Assembly (NCBI GenBank): GCA_050292445.1
Contig: JBNKLQ010000128.1
Location: 1-16,330, forward strand
Length of the DNA stretch: 16,330 nt
Direction of reading: 5' to 3'
Source of the DNA: Leptofilum sp050292445
GTDB lineage: Bacteria > Chloroflexota > Anaerolineae > Promineifilales > Promineifilaceae
A model generated the notes under the pieces. That model saw only the letters and a program-made list of their open reading frames with translations. It was not told the origin of the DNA and ran no database searches. The number at the start of each line of letters is the position of its first letter. The stretch's first letter is position 1. Position numbers and translations under genes: made by a program. Shown in pieces: positions 14,773 to 16,330 of this stretch.

Positions 14773-15332
14773 GGTATAGATTCTCCTTTAGACTTGACTA
14801 TAAAACGAGCTGAAATATAACAGGTTAGTGTCCAACCAATGAGCAAATTAAGGCTAACGCCCAGAGCGTAAATCGTGGGAAGCCGCCACCAATTCATTAG
14901 CTGACCATACGTAGCTGAGACAGCCGCAAGCCCCGCAACGACAACAATAGCCATTCTTGTCCGCAGATCAAGCTGGACTGTTAGTAGCAACAAGATTGTT
15001 AAGAAAATGGAGACAATTAAAAGCGTTATGAATTCGCCAACAAAATATGCTGTATAGTCGTTTTGCAAATGCTGCGTGACAATCCATGAGAATGTTTTGT
15101 CAGTGGTGTAAGTACTTATCTTGTCAATGAACTGTGCATCAAACGCCTCTGTTGTTAATGTGCTTGCAGGAAGTTGCAAAAGATTAGGAACAGGTGAATT
15201 CTCACCTTGCTCACCGGTTTGCACCGTAATGTTCTGAGCAGTTGGCACGCCCCAGGGGAACATCTGTGTCGCACTGCTCCACAAAAAGAGCAGCAAGGTC
15301 AATATCAACGTTGCAAATATCAGTTTTTTCAT
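14769..15332 (-). CDS. Hypothetical four-helix membrane protein
   Basis: This is a 187-aa protein that I do not recognise. Residues 4-20 form an N-terminal hydrophobic helix. An outward-type polar region of about 70 residues follows (about 25-95; Thr, Gln, Asn and Ser rich). Three helices come next (96-118, 126-143, 152-172), then a short basic tail (KSKGESIP). AAAGGA lies 6 nt before the ATG. It is the first gene of a two-gene operon with DUF1801, transcribed divergently from the ArsR-SRPBCC pair. Its DNA is A+T-rich and lacks ACGGCCGT, like the rest of this module. A DoxX-like or DUF-type membrane partner is possible but not supported by a motif. Confidence 0.7.
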   Translation of the reverse strand: MKKLIFATLILTLLLFLWSSATQMFPWGVPTAQNITVQTGEQGENSPVPNLLQLPASTLTTEAFDAQFIDKISTYTTDKTFSWIVTQHLQNDYTAYFVGEFITLLIVSIFLTILLLLTVQLDLRTRMAIVVVAGLAAVSATYGQLMNWWRLPTIYALGVSLNLLIGWTLTCYISARFIVKSKGESIP

Positions 15333-15384
15333 GTCGATTTCCTTTAATGTAGCGAGTTGTCACGCGGTTGATTCATTTGGAAAC

Positions 15385-15403
15385 ATTCGATATATTAGCG
15401 AAT
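15385..15403. promoter_or_regulatory. Candidate ArsR operator (ATTCG-N9-CGAAT)
   Basis: ATTCG (15385-15389) and CGAAT (15399-15403) are inverted arms with a 19-bp overall length, typical of ArsR-family dimer sites. The site overlaps the -10 of the leftward promoter and lies just upstream of the -10 of the rightward one. One repressor could therefore silence both operons. Confidence 0.45.
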
Positions 15404-15420
15404 TCTAATATAATAGTCAA
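15392..15420 (-). promoter_or_regulatory. Promoter of the membrane protein-DUF1801 operon
   Basis: On the minus strand, TTGACT (15420-15415) and TAATAT (15397-15392) are separated by exactly 17 bp. This is a good sigma-70-like match, giving a leader of about 50 nt with a ribosome site. Confidence 0.55.
15409..15414 (+). promoter_or_regulatory. -10 element of the ArsR-SRPBCC operon
   Basis: TATAAT lies 10 nt before the ATG at 15425, with no ribosome site between. The transcript would be leaderless or nearly so. It lies in the spacer of the leftward promoter, so the two promoters face away from each other and overlap. Confidence 0.45.
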
Positions 15421-15424
15421 TAAT

Positions 15425-15757
15425 ATGACCCTTAGCAAATCTTCCCCCGATATTTTCAAGGTTATCGCCGACCCAACGCGGCGAGCCATTTTGGACGCTT
15501 TGCAAGATCAGCCGCTTTCTGTCAATGAAATTTGCAGCCAATTCTCACTGACACAAGGGGCTGTCTCCCAACATTTGAAGATTCTTAGAGATATAGAGCT
15601 TGTTACCGTTACCAAAGCAGGACGGCAGCGGCTTTATTCCGCAGATCCATTGCCACTTCTAGAGGTATTTGAGTGGCTCTCGCATTATCGGAGATTCTGG
15701 CCGAAGCGGCTCGACGCGTTGGGGGAGTATCTTGATAGAACGAAGGATGCTAAATGA
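15425..15757 (+). CDS. ArsR-family winged-helix transcriptional regulator
   Basis: The product is 110 aa when started at the ATG at 15425. A TTG 57 bp upstream is open but would run through the promoter. The protein opens with the family signature IFKVIADPTRRAILDAL (10-26). The helix-turn-helix is at about 32-55 (LSVNEICSQFSLTQGAVSQHLKILR) and the wing at 60-73 (LVTVTKAGRQRLYSAD). Only one Cys is present and the ELCVCDL metal site is missing, so it is of the non-metal, SdpR-like type rather than an arsenic sensor. The stop overlaps the SRPBCC start (ATGA). Autorepression and repression of the divergent operon through the ATTCG-N9-CGAAT site is inferred. Confidence 0.92.
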   Translation: MTLSKSSPDIFKVIADPTRRAILDALQDQPLSVNEICSQFSLTQGAVSQHLKILRDIELVTVTKAGRQRLYSADPLPLLEVFEWLSHYRRFWPKRLDALGEYLDRTKDAK

Positions 15758-16176
15758 AACGTGATTTAAGCTTTCACCGTGACTACAACTATCCACCGGA
15801 CCTAGTCTGGCAAGCGCTTACCGATCCAGACGCTATTGCCGAGTGGCTTATGGACAATGATTTCAAGCCTGTCATTGGTCACAAATTTCAACTTCGGACA
15901 AAGCCTGGGCCAGGGTTCGATGGAATCACCCATTGCGAAGTTCTAGAAGTTGAGCCGTCAAAGATACTGGCTTACACATTTACTGGTGGTGGAATTGACA
16001 CTGTGGTGCGCTATCGATTGGAAGCGATCCCGAACGGAACCCGATTACATGTAGAGCATACTGGATTCGAGGGCGTCAAGGCTGTCCTAATAAGTTTTCT
16101 ACTACAAATGGGTGTACGTACAATGTACGACAAAAATTTACCCGAAACACTTCAGCGCCTTGCCAACGAAAGCTGA
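15754..16176 (+). CDS. SRPBCC (AHSA1/START-like) domain protein
   Basis: This 140-aa protein is one SRPBCC/AHSA1 domain: an initial strand (LSFHRDYNYPPDLVWQALTD), then PDAIAEWLM, the GHKFQLRTKPGPGFDGITHCEVLEVEPSKILAYTF beta-core in separate strands, and a long C-terminal helix from about residue 105. The fold makes a hydrophobic pocket for a lipid-like or aromatic ligand; the ligand is unknown. Its start overlaps the ArsR stop by 4 nt, so the two are translationally coupled. ArsR-SRPBCC pairs are common, and the SRPBCC partner may bind the effector. No terminator is seen after it. Confidence 0.9.
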   Translation: MKRDLSFHRDYNYPPDLVWQALTDPDAIAEWLMDNDFKPVIGHKFQLRTKPGPGFDGITHCEVLEVEPSKILAYTFTGGGIDTVVRYRLEAIPNGTRLHVEHTGFEGVKAVLISFLLQMGVRTMYDKNLPETLQRLANES

Positions 16177-16195
16177 CCTCTAAGGTGATGGTGGC

Positions 16196-16330
16196 TCACG
16201 TTTTGATGCAAGGCAGGAAACGGCCGTTTTCGTTCAGCCCCAACACAATCAAACCGCCGTCTCCATTGGCCAAGGCTACCAAACATTCAGCCAATGTTTC
16301 TGTGTCCGCTTCTGCCAGAAATGCCAACCG
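16196..16330 (-). pseudogene. Truncated second copy of the AlbA_2 regulator gene (5' fragment, runs off the window)
   Basis: Reading leftward from the window edge, the frame encodes residues 9-45 of the AlbA_2 protein identically, through GLNENGR. At the ACGGCCGT palindrome it then switches to FLPCIKT and a TGA (16198-16196). The DNA differs from the full gene at 2 of 111 positions, both silent. Its start codon must be just beyond the window. As seen it is a cut-off copy that cannot make the ATPase or winged-helix parts. It may be a relic, or the joint of a larger tandem duplication continuing to the right. Confidence 0.8.

Larger units (their letters stand above)
757..16227. repeat. Dispersed palindrome ACGGCCGT (20 copies)
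   Basis: Copies start at 757, 1690, 2672, 3629, 5778, 7509, 7841, 8450, 8593, 8657, 10234, 10694, 11188, 11653, 12504, 12649, 13607, 14147, 14348 and 16220. Most lie inside genes. About 0.25 copies would be expected by chance. None lies in the 14431-16176 module, nor in the kinase, S41 protease (except overlapping its stop) or mini-protein genes. Confidence 0.95.

Noticed and set aside
15425..15757. Arsenic/metal sensor ArsR
   Set aside because: The ELCVCDL cysteine pair is missing and no arsenic resistance gene is nearby.

Overview
This window looks like a piece of a Chloroflexota-type genome (Anaerolineae/Ardenticatenia-like), probably from an uncultured lineage. That is an inference from the gene content: a PIG-L protein carrying a cNMP domain, a double-VWA membrane protein, GAF-type membrane kinases, and several genes with weak or no Shine-Dalgarno. 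No rRNA or marker gene is present to confirm it. A striking genome signature is the palindrome ACGGCCGT, which occurs 20 times in 16.3 kb where about 0.25 would be expected.

Layout. (1) 1-2138, plus strand: the 3' part of a PIG-L deacetylase with an inserted cyclic-nucleotide-binding domain, then a molybdenum-cofactor-sulfurase-like PLP enzyme without a MOSC domain. A bidirectional terminator (2155-2202) closes this block. (2) 2227-14281, seven genes all on the minus strand. In transcription order they are: an AlbA_2/HATPase_c_4/winged-helix regulator; a GAF membrane 'histidine kinase' whose phospho-acceptor His is replaced by Pro; a double VWA membrane protein; a 73-aa secreted mini-protein ending in five GYLWAG hexapeptides; an S41 PDZ protease; an intact membrane histidine kinase; and a secreted S8 subtilase ending in seven GYSWVG hexapeptides. 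(3) 14431-16176, an A+T-richer module of two divergent pairs (membrane protein + DUF1801; ArsR + SRPBCC) around a shared promoter/operator. (4) 16196-16330, a truncated near-identical copy of the 5' part of the AlbA_2 gene.

The most interesting candidate system is in 2227-7242. Two otherwise unrelated secreted proteins, a mini-protein and a subtilase, carry the same kind of C-terminal tandem hexapeptide, GY(S/L)W(V/A)G. The DNA units in both genes differ only synonymously, so the peptide itself is being kept. Between them lie an S41 PDZ protease, of a family that often recognises nonpolar C-termini, and a sensor kinase that shares a 14/15-bp upstream box with the subtilase gene. I propose a cell-envelope system in which the hexapeptide tail is an assembly, anchoring or processing module. 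This function is inference; I do not recognise a described family for the repeat.

A second regulatory story sits at 12794-14293. An array of TTTGGGA(A/T)A sites overlaps the promoter of the degenerate kinase, directly downstream of a gene for a winged-helix AlbA_2 regulator that itself appears to be transcribed leaderless.

There is no gene-free stretch longer than 300 bp. No tRNA, rRNA, CRISPR array, insertion sequence or phage gene was seen.
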